In this document: positions 51,144 through 59,673 of the stretch, in pieces
Numbering within the stretch: position 1 is the first letter of the stretch
How the letters are laid out: the number at the start of each line of letters is the position of its first letter
Source of the DNA: Velthaea sp965214335
GTDB lineage: Bacteria; Vulcanimicrobiota; Vulcanimicrobiia; Vulcanimicrobiales; Vulcanimicrobiaceae
Direction: 5' to 3'
Length of the DNA stretch: 64,000 nucleotides
NCBI GenBank assembly: GCA_965214335.1
Contig: CBDCBO010000008.1
Span: 62,001-126,000, forward strand
Made by a program: the position numbers and the translations under genes
Notes under the pieces: model-generated
Database searches by the model: none
Seen by the model: the letters and a program-made list of their open reading frames with translations, nothing else
What the model was told of the DNA's origin: nothing

Positions 51144-52643
51144 CTAGCCGGGCGGAAGTTCTTCCACGCGCGTCATGCGGTCGGACTCGATCAGCCGGCC
51201 CAAGACGTTAAAGCCGCTCTGAATCTCACCGAACACGGTGAACGAGCGATTCAAATGGTACTGCGGCGACAGCGTGAGGTAGAACTGCGTTCCGGCCGAA
51301 TCCCGGATCGGCGTGTTGCCGGTGTAGTTCAAGCCCATCGAGATGACGCCGGCTCGCTGCTCGAGCGGATTCTCTTCAGCCGGGATCGTGTAGCCGCCGT
51401 CGCCATCGCCGGTGTTCGTCGGATCGCCCGTCTGCACGACGAAATTCGGCACGATCCGAAACCAGCGCAGACCATCGTAGTAGCCGCGATTTGCGAGGTC
51501 GAGAAAGTTTGCCACCGTGATCGGCGCCCACTCCGGATAGAGCCGCACGACAATCGGGCCCTTCGTGGTGCCGATGCGCACGCGCGGATGCGGGCCGGGA
51601 GCCGGACCGTCAAGCGATGCCGCGGTTCGCAGCTGTAAGGCGATGCGGAGATCGGCGTCAGCCGCGGTCGGCCGCCGGACCGGTCCATCGAAGCGCCTTC
51701 GCGGTAAAGCCGGCGTCAGCTGCGGCGGCGGCGGAGGCGGCGTAACGATGCCGTTGGGAATCGCGCGGAGGTGTTCGGTGCGCGGGCTGCCCGCAAGCCG
51801 GCGTACACCTTCGCGAGCCTCCTCGGCAACGCGCCATGCGCGATCGTCACGCAACGGTACGATCAACGCGGCGAGCCGGCGATCGTGCCGCCTAATGACG
51901 ACATCGATGAAGGCCATACGCACGAGCTCATCGCGATCGTGCAGCGCGGCTCGCACTCGAGCCAGCGGCGCGGCTGCCGGAAACGCTCGGCCAAGCGCCC
52001 ACGCTTCGTGTTCGCGTACCCGGCGATCGGGCTCACGTGCGAACGCCGCGGCTATGGCCGCACCGGCCGCAACGGCCACCGCCGGGAGCGCGCTAGTCGG
52101 CGGAAGCGGCGCGTATGCCGCGAGTGCGACCGCGCTGCGCGCGCGTACGATCGCATCCGTGTCGCGCCGCATCCGGGCAACGAGCGGCACGCGGAGCAAA
52201 ACGGCAGTGCGCTGTCGCGCAGCGATCGCGCGCTGCGCGGCATCAACGGCCGCCGCACGCACGATCGCGGCCGGATCGCCGAGCGCCGCCACGATGGGAG
52301 CGACGGAGAGCGGCATGGAATCGGCGAGCAGTCCCAGGCCGTAGATCGCCATCGCACGCACGCCCGAATTCCGCGCGCGCGCCGCGCTGAAAATTAGTGG
52401 CTGCAAGGCGCGTTTACTTTTTGTCCGGCCCAGCGCGAGTGCCGCACGTGCAGCGCGAACACTGTCAGGTGATTGTAAATCACGGACAAACGCGGAGGAA
52501 AAAGTGCGCGAAAATTCCAGTTCGATACCACGACGTTTACCGGAAACGTCGTAGTGCGTATTCGCGGTCACGACGGTCGTCAGGACTAGGAACAAACAGC
52601 CCGCGATCACAGATTTCTTGACGAACTTCGTTTCAACGATCAT
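51144..52643 (-). CDS. Exported HEAT-repeat protein with C-terminal cyclophilin domain
   Basis: Predicted 499 aa. The signal peptide ends near VVTANTHY. Residues about 50-300 are Ala-rich HEAT-like pairs (RAARAALALGRTKSKRALQPLI, DPAAIVRAAAVDAAQRAIA). The C-terminal cyclophilin (about 350-499) reads TTKGPIVVRLYPEWAPITVANFLDLA, RIVPNFVVQTGDPTNTGDGDGG and GTQFYLTLSPQYHLNRSFTVFGEI. The family Arg-Phe region and Gln contact are present. It would catalyse prolyl isomerisation outside the cytoplasm, with the HEAT part as scaffold. Confidence 0.88.
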   Translation of the reverse strand: MIVETKFVKKSVIAGCLFLVLTTVVTANTHYDVSGKRRGIELEFSRTFSSAFVRDLQSPDSVRAARAALALGRTKSKRALQPLIFSAARARNSGVRAMAIYGLGLLADSMPLSVAPIVAALGDPAAIVRAAAVDAAQRAIAARQRTAVLLRVPLVARMRRDTDAIVRARSAVALAAYAPLPPTSALPAVAVAAGAAIAAAFAREPDRRVREHEAWALGRAFPAAAPLARVRAALHDRDELVRMAFIDVVIRRHDRRLAALIVPLRDDRAWRVAEEAREGVRRLAGSPRTEHLRAIPNGIVTPPPPPPQLTPALPRRRFDGPVRRPTAADADLRIALQLRTAASLDGPAPGPHPRVRIGTTKGPIVVRLYPEWAPITVANFLDLANRGYYDGLRWFRIVPNFVVQTGDPTNTGDGDGGYTIPAEENPLEQRAGVISMGLNYTGNTPIRDSAGTQFYLTLSPQYHLNRSFTVFGEIQSGFNVLGRLIESDRMTRVEELPPG

Positions 52644-52736
52644 TTATGCGCTAATCTTATAAAAGTACTTGCGATCCCATTCGGTGCCGTCGGTCCGGGC
52701 CGGCGTTCCGGCACTCCTTAAGGACACACAAGAACA

Positions 52737-53081
52737 ATGTCGACTCCTGACAACGAAAAGAAACCCGGCGGCGGGATGAGCGTCCGCGAAGCGGGACAAA
52801 AAGGCGGCGAGACCGTCAAGAAAAAATACGGGCCCGAATTTTACGAGGCGATCGGGCGCAAAGGCGGCCAGGCCACGAAGGCCGCGCACGGTCATACATT
52901 TTACGAACAGATCGGAAAAAAGGGCGGCAAAAAAGGCGGCGAAGCAACTCGTGACCGCTACGGCCCGGCGTTTTACGAAGAAATCGGACAGAAGGGCGGC
53001 CAAAAGGTGAAAGCATTGATCGAACAGGGCAAACGCGCTGCAGCCGATGCCGCAGCGGCCGCCGAGAAGAAGGCATCCTAG
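52737..53081 (+). CDS. KGG-repeat stress-response protein
   Basis: Predicted 114 aa highly charged Gly/Lys-rich protein with four imperfect repeats of the KGG motif (GQKGGETVKKKYGPEFYEA, IGRKGGQATKAAHGHTFYEQ, IGKKGGKKGGEATRDRYGP, IGQKGGQKVKALIEQ). Similar KGG/Con-10 proteins are induced by starvation or desiccation. It is likely disordered and cytoplasmic. ATG 52737 follows AAGGAC. Confidence 0.85.
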   Translation: MSTPDNEKKPGGGMSVREAGQKGGETVKKKYGPEFYEAIGRKGGQATKAAHGHTFYEQIGKKGGKKGGEATRDRYGPAFYEEIGQKGGQKVKALIEQGKRAAADAAAAAEKKAS

Positions 53082-53116
53082 CTGTCCGGATTGCCGCCGC
53101 GCTGGCCGCGACGGCC

Positions 53117-53737
53117 ATGGTTGTCACGAGTACCGCTGCGTGGGCGCAAAGCCCCGCAGCGGTGTCGTCTCCGGTCGCCATCGGATCTCCGGTCACGATC
53201 GTCGCCGACGAAACAGTCGACCCGCGCGTCCGGCCGGGTTCGGAGTTTCGGGCACATTTGCGCGACCCGCTGACATTGGGCGGCACGCTGGTCGCAACTG
53301 CCGGAACACCCGCGCGGCTCGTCGTCACCGCCAAGGAAACGGGCAAAGACGGAACGCCGCGCTATCACATCGCCATCATCGGTTTGCATTTAGGTTTGGC
53401 CGGTACGCTGCCGGTCAAGCCGGTGATGACGACGGTCGAGCGGATCGTTACCGGGATGGACATCGCGGCGACGACGTTAGCATCGATCGGCTATGAAGCG
53501 GGCAAGATTCGGGTCGCAATTCCGCTGCCGTTCAAGCTTTCCAACGACCCGCCGATCGGCGCGTATACACCGACACCGTTGCGCACCGCGGCGCCGATCG
53601 TGAATCGACGCAAGCCGTCCGCTTCTCCCTCACCAGTCGCCTCGCCGACAACGCCCGCATCCCCGGTTCCGACTTCGGCGCCGACGCTGGTCGCCTCACC
53701 CACGCCGCCCGCCGTCGCTTCACCCGCGTCGAACTAA
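53117..53737 (+). CDS. Secreted hypothetical protein with Pro/Ser-rich tail
   Basis: Predicted 206 aa from ATG 53117. The N-terminus ends in an AWAQ cleavage site but has no positive charge, and the preceding in-frame codons (RIAAALAATA) read like the missing part of a signal peptide, so an alternative upstream start such as ATT 53090 is plausible. The middle is beta-rich (RAHLRDPLTLGGTLVATAGTPARLVV). The C-terminus is a low-complexity PSASPSPVASPTTPASP linker. Family unknown. Confidence 0.6.
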   Translation: MVVTSTAAWAQSPAAVSSPVAIGSPVTIVADETVDPRVRPGSEFRAHLRDPLTLGGTLVATAGTPARLVVTAKETGKDGTPRYHIAIIGLHLGLAGTLPVKPVMTTVERIVTGMDIAATTLASIGYEAGKIRVAIPLPFKLSNDPPIGAYTPTPLRTAAPIVNRRKPSASPSPVASPTTPASPVPTSAPTLVASPTPPAVASPASN

Positions 53738-53779
53738 TTCGCGGAGGCCGCGCTTCACGGGCTACGAAGCTGCTTTTTC

Positions 53780-54463
53780 ATGCACCGTCGCATCGCGCTC
53801 TTCGCGCTCGCCGCCCTCTTCTGCACGCCCACCGTGAGTCGCGCCGACGACCCGGCGGCCGCCGCAACGCCGGCCACGCTATCGGCCGCGGAAACCCGTT
53901 TTGTAACCACCATATCGGCTGCGTTGAATAAGCGCTATCCCACGCCGGCCGCGGCCGAAAAAGCCGGCTACGTCCGGTACACGAATGAAGATGACACCGG
54001 CGCGATCAGCTATGCCGGTCGCGAGTGGGAGTCGACCGCCGAGGATCGACCATCGCAACTTTGGTACGACGTCAAGGGCCGGCTGCTGGGCGCCGACTAC
54101 TCGGTACTCGTTTCGCAACATCCAACGGCGCCGGCGCTCTTTGGCATCGCTCCCGCCCGGTTCGGCGAAGAGAACGCGCACATTCACTACGTCGTAAAAA
54201 ACGCCGACGGATCGCTAACCTATAGCCGCGCGGTTGGTGCGGCGAAATACGCGGCGGCCGGACTCGACCCCGAGCATCCCAGCGCCGCGGGTCTGGTCAA
54301 AGTCGGCGCGGTCGGTTCGACCGATGCGGTCAGCACGGTATTTCTCTTCCCGCATATTTGGGACGTGACGGTCTGGGTCGTTCCGAACCCGAGCGGTGCA
54401 TTCGCGAATGCCAACCCCAACGTCAAGCCGTCGAAAGCACCGAGTAAATCGGATATGAATTAA
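53780..54463 (+). CDS. Secreted hypothetical protein
   Basis: Predicted 227 aa. Signal peptide MHRRIALFALAALFCTPTVSRA. The mature domain has WESTAEDRPSQLWYDVKGRLLGADYSVLV and FGEENAHIHYVVKNADGSL, then TVFLFPHIWDVTVWVVPNPSG. No known family. It precedes an SDR gene on the same strand with 3 bp spacing. Confidence 0.65.
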   Translation: MHRRIALFALAALFCTPTVSRADDPAAAATPATLSAAETRFVTTISAALNKRYPTPAAAEKAGYVRYTNEDDTGAISYAGREWESTAEDRPSQLWYDVKGRLLGADYSVLVSQHPTAPALFGIAPARFGEENAHIHYVVKNADGSLTYSRAVGAAKYAAAGLDPEHPSAAGLVKVGAVGSTDAVSTVFLFPHIWDVTVWVVPNPSGAFANANPNVKPSKAPSKSDMN

Positions 54464-54466
54464 GCG

Positions 54467-55210
54467 TTGGCATCGCTGCATCGCGTCGCGCTGATCACCG
54501 GTGCTTCATCGGGAATCGGTGCGGCAATCGCGCGCGATCTGGCCCAGCGCAGGTACCACCTCGCCCTTGCCGCCCGCCGCAAAGACGCGCTCGAACGCGT
54601 GGCCCAAGATATTCGAACGCGCGGCGGCGGCGCGATTCCGCTCACGTGCGATCTGACCCAACCCGAGCAAATCGCAACCTGCGTAGCTCACACCATGCAA
54701 GAATTCGGCCGTATCGACGTGCTCGTCAACAATGCCGGCGTAATGCACAATGGCAAGATCGGCGGCGCCGACGTCGCCGAATGGCAGGCGATGATCGAGG
54801 TCAACCTGCTGGGCTTAATGCTCATGACGCATGCCGTTCTGCCTCACATGCAAGCCGCGGGCGCCGGCCACATCATCAACATCTCGTCGGTCGCGGGACG
54901 CATCATCACCGTCGGCAACGGCGTGTATAATGTTACCAAGTGGGGCGTCAACGTCTTCTCCGAGGCGCTCCGCAAAGAAGTCTACGTCGACAACATCAAG
55001 GTCACCGTCGTCGCACCCGGCGTCGTCGATACGGAATTGCTCGAGAAGATTGCCAATCCGGCGGCGCGGGCCACGTTTGCGGCCTTCGCCGCAACGCTCG
55101 ACCCGCTGACGCCCGACGACGTCGCCTCAGCCGTCGCGTACGCGCTGAGCCAACCGGCCCACGTTGCCGTTAACGAAGTGGTGCTACGGCCGGCAAAGCA
55201 GGATCGCTAG
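54467..55210 (+). CDS. SDR-family oxidoreductase
   Basis: Predicted 247 aa classical SDR. NADP motif TGASSGIGAAI, VNNAGVMHNGKIG, Ser in NISSVAGRI and YNVTKWGV (YxxxK) are all canonical. It resembles enzymes annotated as NADP-dependent 3-hydroxy acid dehydrogenase (YdfG type). TTG start 3 bp after the previous stop. It converges on rpoD. Confidence 0.9.
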   Translation: MASLHRVALITGASSGIGAAIARDLAQRRYHLALAARRKDALERVAQDIRTRGGGAIPLTCDLTQPEQIATCVAHTMQEFGRIDVLVNNAGVMHNGKIGGADVAEWQAMIEVNLLGLMLMTHAVLPHMQAAGAGHIINISSVAGRIITVGNGVYNVTKWGVNVFSEALRKEVYVDNIKVTVVAPGVVDTELLEKIANPAARATFAAFAATLDPLTPDDVASAVAYALSQPAHVAVNEVVLRPAKQDR

Positions 55211-55234
55211 TTCGCCGGTAGCGCGTTACACCGC

Positions 55235-56404
55235 TTACTCGTTCGACCAGTAGTCCTTGAGCGCTTTGCCGCGGCTGGGATGGCGCAGCTTTCGCAACGC
55301 CTTGGCTTCGATCTGCCGAATACGTTCGCGCGTAACGCCGAATTCTTGGCCGACTTCTTCGAGCGTCCGCTGATGGCCGTCTTCGAGTCCGAACCGCAAC
55401 ACCAGCACCTTGCGCTCGCGCTCGGTCAGATTCTTGAGAACGTCCTGCATCTTCTCTTTGAGTAACATGACGGACGCCGCTTCGGCCGGCGCGACGGCTT
55501 CTTGATCTTCGATGAAATCGCCCAGATGCGAGTCTTCTTCTTCGCCGATCGGCGTCTCGAGCGAAATCGGTTCTTGCGAGATCTTGATGACCTCACGAAC
55601 TTTTTCAGGCGTGAGACCCATCTCGCCGGCGATCTCTTCAACCGTTGGATCGCGCCCCAGCTCTTGCAGCAGCTGGCGTGAAATCTTGATCAAGCGGTTG
55701 ATCGTTTCGACCATGTGGACCGGAATTCGAATGGTCCGCGCCTGGTCGGCAAGCGCTCGCGTGATCGCTTGCCGAATCCACCACGTCGCGTAGGTCGAAA
55801 ATTTGTAGCCTTTGCGATAGTCGAACTTTTCGACGGCGCGAATCAGCCCCAGATTGCCTTCTTGAATGAGGTCCAAAAACAGCATGCCGCGGCCAACGTA
55901 CTTTTTGGCGATGGATACGACCAAGCGCAAGTTGGCTTCCGTCAGCCGGCGTTTCGCATCTTCGCCGTGATAGATGACCGCGTTGTCGGCAGTGCCGTTC
56001 TTTAACGCTTCTTTTTCACCGGCTTCGATCGCCATTGCAAGCCGCTTCTCGTCGTCCATCGATAAGAGCGGAACGCGACCGATCTCCTTGAGATACATGC
56101 GGACCGGATCGTCCAGCGCCATCCCGGCGGGGATCGCGGCTTCGACCTGTTCCTCGGGCTCCGCTTCGGGCTTCTCGTCTTTGGCCTGCTCTTCGACGAT
56201 CTCAATGCCCATCGAAGCGATCTCTTCAAAAAGGTCGTCGATGCGTTCGGGCCCGACGTCGTCGATGTTATCGAAGACCGCGTTGATCTCTTCGTACGTG
56301 AGCGAGCCGCGCTTCTTGCCCTTCTCGATAAGCTTTTTAATAAGCTCTTCGAGCGGAATCTGCGGTGCGTCGACGGTTGCGGTCGCTGATTTTTTACGTG
56401 CCAT
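55235..56404 (-). CDS. rpoD: Primary sigma factor RpoD
   Basis: Predicted 389 aa sigma-70. Region 1.1-like N-terminus (LIEKGKKRGSLTYEEINAVFDNIDD), region 1.2 (DPVRMYLKEIGRVPLLS), region 2 (LVVSIAKKYVGRGMLFLDLIQEGNLGLIRAVEKFDYRKGYKFSTYATWWIRQAI), region 3 (LGRDPTVEEIAGEMGL) and region 4 (RFGLEDGHQRTLEEVGQEFGVTRERIRQIEAKALRKLR) are all intact. It is shorter than E. coli RpoD because the non-conserved insertion is absent. ATG 56404 is preceded by AAAGGGGGTG. It follows dnaG on the same strand, a conserved arrangement. Confidence 0.97.
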   Translation of the reverse strand: MARKKSATATVDAPQIPLEELIKKLIEKGKKRGSLTYEEINAVFDNIDDVGPERIDDLFEEIASMGIEIVEEQAKDEKPEAEPEEQVEAAIPAGMALDDPVRMYLKEIGRVPLLSMDDEKRLAMAIEAGEKEALKNGTADNAVIYHGEDAKRRLTEANLRLVVSIAKKYVGRGMLFLDLIQEGNLGLIRAVEKFDYRKGYKFSTYATWWIRQAITRALADQARTIRIPVHMVETINRLIKISRQLLQELGRDPTVEEIAGEMGLTPEKVREVIKISQEPISLETPIGEEEDSHLGDFIEDQEAVAPAEAASVMLLKEKMQDVLKNLTERERKVLVLRFGLEDGHQRTLEEVGQEFGVTRERIRQIEAKALRKLRHPSRGKALKDYWSNE

Positions 56405-56488
56405 GCTGTTGTTCACCCCCTTTACATTTGGTTTGGTCGGCAATTCGTGCCGGAAATGTTACACGTTCTACGTTATTCGACGCTGAGG

Positions 56489-58285
56489 TTATCCTTTCAG
56501 TTTTGCGGCCAGCGCGCTATGTTCGTCGCGCACGTCGCGGGGAACGGCCTGGTTCGCTTCAACGAGCCCGTTCATATGAGAATCCAGTTCGGCGTATCGT
56601 CGTTTCAAATCGTCAACGCCAAAGCGCGCGACCACCCGATCGAGGTAGGCACGACGCTCATCGCTACCGGCGAAGCGCACGATGATCGAACGCTGCGCAC
56701 TTCCAATGGCGTCAACGATCGCCGACGCTTCGTCGTCACCCGTAAACAGAACTCGCACGTCGGAAGGTTGCAGGAGCTCCTCCCGACTTTCAACCAGGAT
56801 TGAATACACTCTGCGTAGCGCTTGATGCTCGAAGCGTTCGGGTGGAATCCGTTCGGCATACTCGGCGAGCAACGGCGGCTCCTCGAGCACGATCGCGAGC
56901 ACTTCACGCTCGAACGACGGTCGGTCGACCGCTCCCGGAATGACGTGGTGGCCGGCGCGCGCGGGCGGCGGTTTTGCCGTGAGTGAACGTGGCGCGAAAT
57001 GCATCGTATTGAGCACCAGACGGCTTTTGCGCAAATCATCGACGCTGATGTTCAGCCGCCCGGCAATATACACACGCCAGCGATCCCACTCTTGCGTGGG
57101 CAGGTTGCGGACCAACGCTTCGGCTCGCTGGGCAACGTCCGCCGCGCTCGTGAATCCGGCCTTGATGGCGGCAACTTCGCGGTCGATCTGGAATTCGACC
57201 CAAGGCACCGCACTTGCCAGCAGCTCGCGGAACCGCTCGGCGCCGTGCAGCCGGATGAATGAATCAGGATCGTCGCCCGGCGGTAAGCCCACGATGCGTG
57301 CGTTGCACCCGGCCTCCCGCAGCAGGTCGATCGACTTGGCGGTTGCGGTCTGTCCGGCTCCATCGGCATCGAAGCAGACAAAGACGTTGGCGGTGACCTT
57401 GTGCAGTTCGCGCGCCTGTTCGGCGGTGAAGGCCGTGCCCAATGCCGCCACCGTGTTAGGAAACCCCGCCACATGCAAGGCGATGCAGTCGAGATATCCT
57501 TCGACGACGATCATCGCGTCGGCTTTGCCGGCCGAACGCCGGGCGATGTTGAGGGCGTAGAGGTGACGGCCTTTGGTATACACGGGCGTCGTCGCGGTAT
57601 TGATGTACTTGGGCTCTTCGGCGCCCAAGGCGCGGCCGCCGAACGCGATCACTTCGCCTGTTTGCGCGTAGGTCGGAATCATGAGCCGGCCCCGGTAAAC
57701 GTCGTAGTAGCCACCGTTTTGACCGGGTTTGATCAACCCCGCTTTGACCGCAAGCGGTAAGTCGACGGCGCCGGCTTTGAGTGCGTTGACGAGACCTTCC
57801 CAGCGCTCGGGCGCGTAGCCCAATTTGAACGTATCGATGGCGGCGCGGTCGAGGCCGCGCCGCTCACAGTACGCGCGAGCCGGCGCGCCGCCCGCTTCGA
57901 GCACCAGCATCTGGTGGAAGTAGCCCGCCGCGGCAGCGTTCGCTGCATAGATCGCTTCTTTTTCGCTGCGTACCCGGGCGGCCGCGGGGTTCTCGGCCTC
58001 GACTTCAATGCCGGCCCGTTTAGCCAGCACGCGCAACGCGTCCGGAAACGTCAGGTTCTCGGAACGTCGTAAAAAATCGATGACGTCGCCGTGCGCGTCA
58101 CACCCGAAACATTTGAAGGACGCCCGTTCCGCGTTGACGTGGAACGAGGGCGTCTTTTCGGTGTGAAAGGGGCAAAGGCCGACCAGACTATTTCCGCGTT
58201 TGCGCAACGTTACGAACTGCCCGACGTACTCCGCGATATCCGTTCGCGTCAGCACCTCGCGTTTCACCGAATCGTCGATACGCAC
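56489..58285 (-). CDS. dnaG: DNA primase DnaG
   Basis: Predicted 598 aa replication primase. N-terminal zinc ribbon CPFHTEKTPSFHV with FKCFGCDAHGDVIDF. The catalytic core contains the TOPRIM motif MIVVEGYLDCIALH and metal-binding FVCFDADGAGQ. The C-terminal helicase-interaction domain is present. GTG 58285 starts the family N-terminus VRIDDSVKREVLTRTDI. It is 84 bp upstream of rpoD in the same orientation and 56 bp after an ABC ATPase gene. Confidence 0.96.
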   Translation of the reverse strand: MRIDDSVKREVLTRTDIAEYVGQFVTLRKRGNSLVGLCPFHTEKTPSFHVNAERASFKCFGCDAHGDVIDFLRRSENLTFPDALRVLAKRAGIEVEAENPAAARVRSEKEAIYAANAAAAGYFHQMLVLEAGGAPARAYCERRGLDRAAIDTFKLGYAPERWEGLVNALKAGAVDLPLAVKAGLIKPGQNGGYYDVYRGRLMIPTYAQTGEVIAFGGRALGAEEPKYINTATTPVYTKGRHLYALNIARRSAGKADAMIVVEGYLDCIALHVAGFPNTVAALGTAFTAEQARELHKVTANVFVCFDADGAGQTATAKSIDLLREAGCNARIVGLPPGDDPDSFIRLHGAERFRELLASAVPWVEFQIDREVAAIKAGFTSAADVAQRAEALVRNLPTQEWDRWRVYIAGRLNISVDDLRKSRLVLNTMHFAPRSLTAKPPPARAGHHVIPGAVDRPSFEREVLAIVLEEPPLLAEYAERIPPERFEHQALRRVYSILVESREELLQPSDVRVLFTGDDEASAIVDAIGSAQRSIIVRFAGSDERRAYLDRVVARFGVDDLKRRYAELDSHMNGLVEANQAVPRDVRDEHSALAAKLKG

Positions 58286-58341
58286 GTGGTGCTTCTTCGA
58301 CGTGCCGCGCGAAACGACTGCGACGGCACCTCGTTGCAAGG

Positions 58342-59673
58342 TCAGCCGATCGAAAGCAGTTCTTCGTCGGCGTCGTACTCGAAAAGCTCGGCATAGCGGG
58401 CCCATTCCACCGCGGTGGAAAACTGCCGCTGCGCTTCTTGCGCCGGGTAGTGTTCGTCAAGAATGTCGAGAAAGAAATCGGCCCGCATCGTCTTGTTTGA
58501 TTTCTCGGCCAGCGTTTTAGCGATCGTGGCGATGATCGGCGCATGGACGAGCACTTGCTGGCGAAACAGATCCTTGCTGCGCAAGATCGTCGTCGTGGCG
58601 TAGTCTTGACCGAGTGCGGTGAGCGTCACGTCGCCGTCGGCGATGGTCGCGAATTCGAGCAACGCCGCGGCGTCGAGAATGCCGAGCAGATCGTCCATCG
58701 GCAGCGCCAATCGTTCGGCCAACCGCGCGAGTTCGACGCTCGTCTCGCCGCTCTCGACGATGAGTTCGAGCAAGCCGCTGATCGTACCGACGCGGACGTG
58801 CGGCAAGCCGCGCGCGTACGGCGACACTTTCGCCGCCGGTTGCCGGCGCGGCGCTTCGTGCACGACGAGCGACGGCCCGGCGGCGACCTCCATATCGGGA
58901 TTTGTCATCACCGTGTAGAGATATTCGACGAGCACCTTGAACCGTTCGTCGGCGCGGTGATGCGGCCGGATTAAATCGATGACCACTTCGCCTCGCACGC
59001 GGCCGGGGTTGGCCCCGAGTACGATCACGCGATCGGCCAAAAACACGGCTTCTTCGATATTGTGCGTAACAATCAAAATGCTCTTGGCCGGAAACGTTCC
59101 GGCGTTCCACAAGTCGTCGATTTCACCGCGCAAGTTTTCGGCCGTAAGCACGTCGAGTGCGCTAAATGGTTCGTCTAAGAATAACACTTTGGGCTCGACG
59201 ACGAGCGCACGCGCGAACCCAACGCGCTGCTTCATGCCGCCCGAAAGTTCTTTTGGATACGCGCTTTCGAACCCGTCGAGCCCAACGAGATCGATTGCTT
59301 TGAGCGCGCGCTTCGTGCGTTCGGTTCGGCCGACCCCGCGCGCCTCCAAACCCAGCTCGACGTTTTCGATGACCGTGAGCCACGGTAAGAGCGCAAAGGA
59401 TTGAAAGACCATCCCGACGTCCGGGTTGGGTCCGGTCAACGGAATTCCGTTGCTGACGATCGTGCCGGTCGAAGCCGGGATGAGCCCGGCCATAATGCGC
59501 AGCAACGTGCTTTTTCCGCTGCCGCTGCGCCCGAGCAGCGCAACGACCTCGCCGCGATTGACTTTGACGCTCACGTCGCGCAACACGGTGAACTCGCCCT
59601 TACCGTCGGGCAAGGGAAAGGCTTTCGAACAGCTGCCGATATCGATCAGGGTCTGGGTCGCGCCGACGGTCAT
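58342..59673 (-). CDS. ABC importer ATPase with C-terminal AAA-associated domain (nitrate/sulfonate type)
   Basis: Predicted 443 aa. The ATPase part resembles SsuB/TauB/NrtD: LGRSGSGKSTLLRIMAGL, MVFQSFALLPWLTVIENV, LSGGMKQRVGFARAL, LFLDEPFSALD and VTHNIEEAVFLADR. Residues about 290-443 form an extra domain (GTISGLLELIVESGETSVELARLAERLAL) of the AAA_assoc_C type, possibly regulatory. ATGA overlaps the end of the fused permease gene. No binding protein in view. Confidence 0.92.
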   Translation of the reverse strand: MTVGATQTLIDIGSCSKAFPLPDGKGEFTVLRDVSVKVNRGEVVALLGRSGSGKSTLLRIMAGLIPASTGTIVSNGIPLTGPNPDVGMVFQSFALLPWLTVIENVELGLEARGVGRTERTKRALKAIDLVGLDGFESAYPKELSGGMKQRVGFARALVVEPKVLFLDEPFSALDVLTAENLRGEIDDLWNAGTFPAKSILIVTHNIEEAVFLADRVIVLGANPGRVRGEVVIDLIRPHHRADERFKVLVEYLYTVMTNPDMEVAAGPSLVVHEAPRRQPAAKVSPYARGLPHVRVGTISGLLELIVESGETSVELARLAERLALPMDDLLGILDAAALLEFATIADGDVTLTALGQDYATTTILRSKDLFRQQVLVHAPIIATIAKTLAEKSNKTMRADFFLDILDEHYPAQEAQRQFSTAVEWARYAELFEYDADEELLSIG

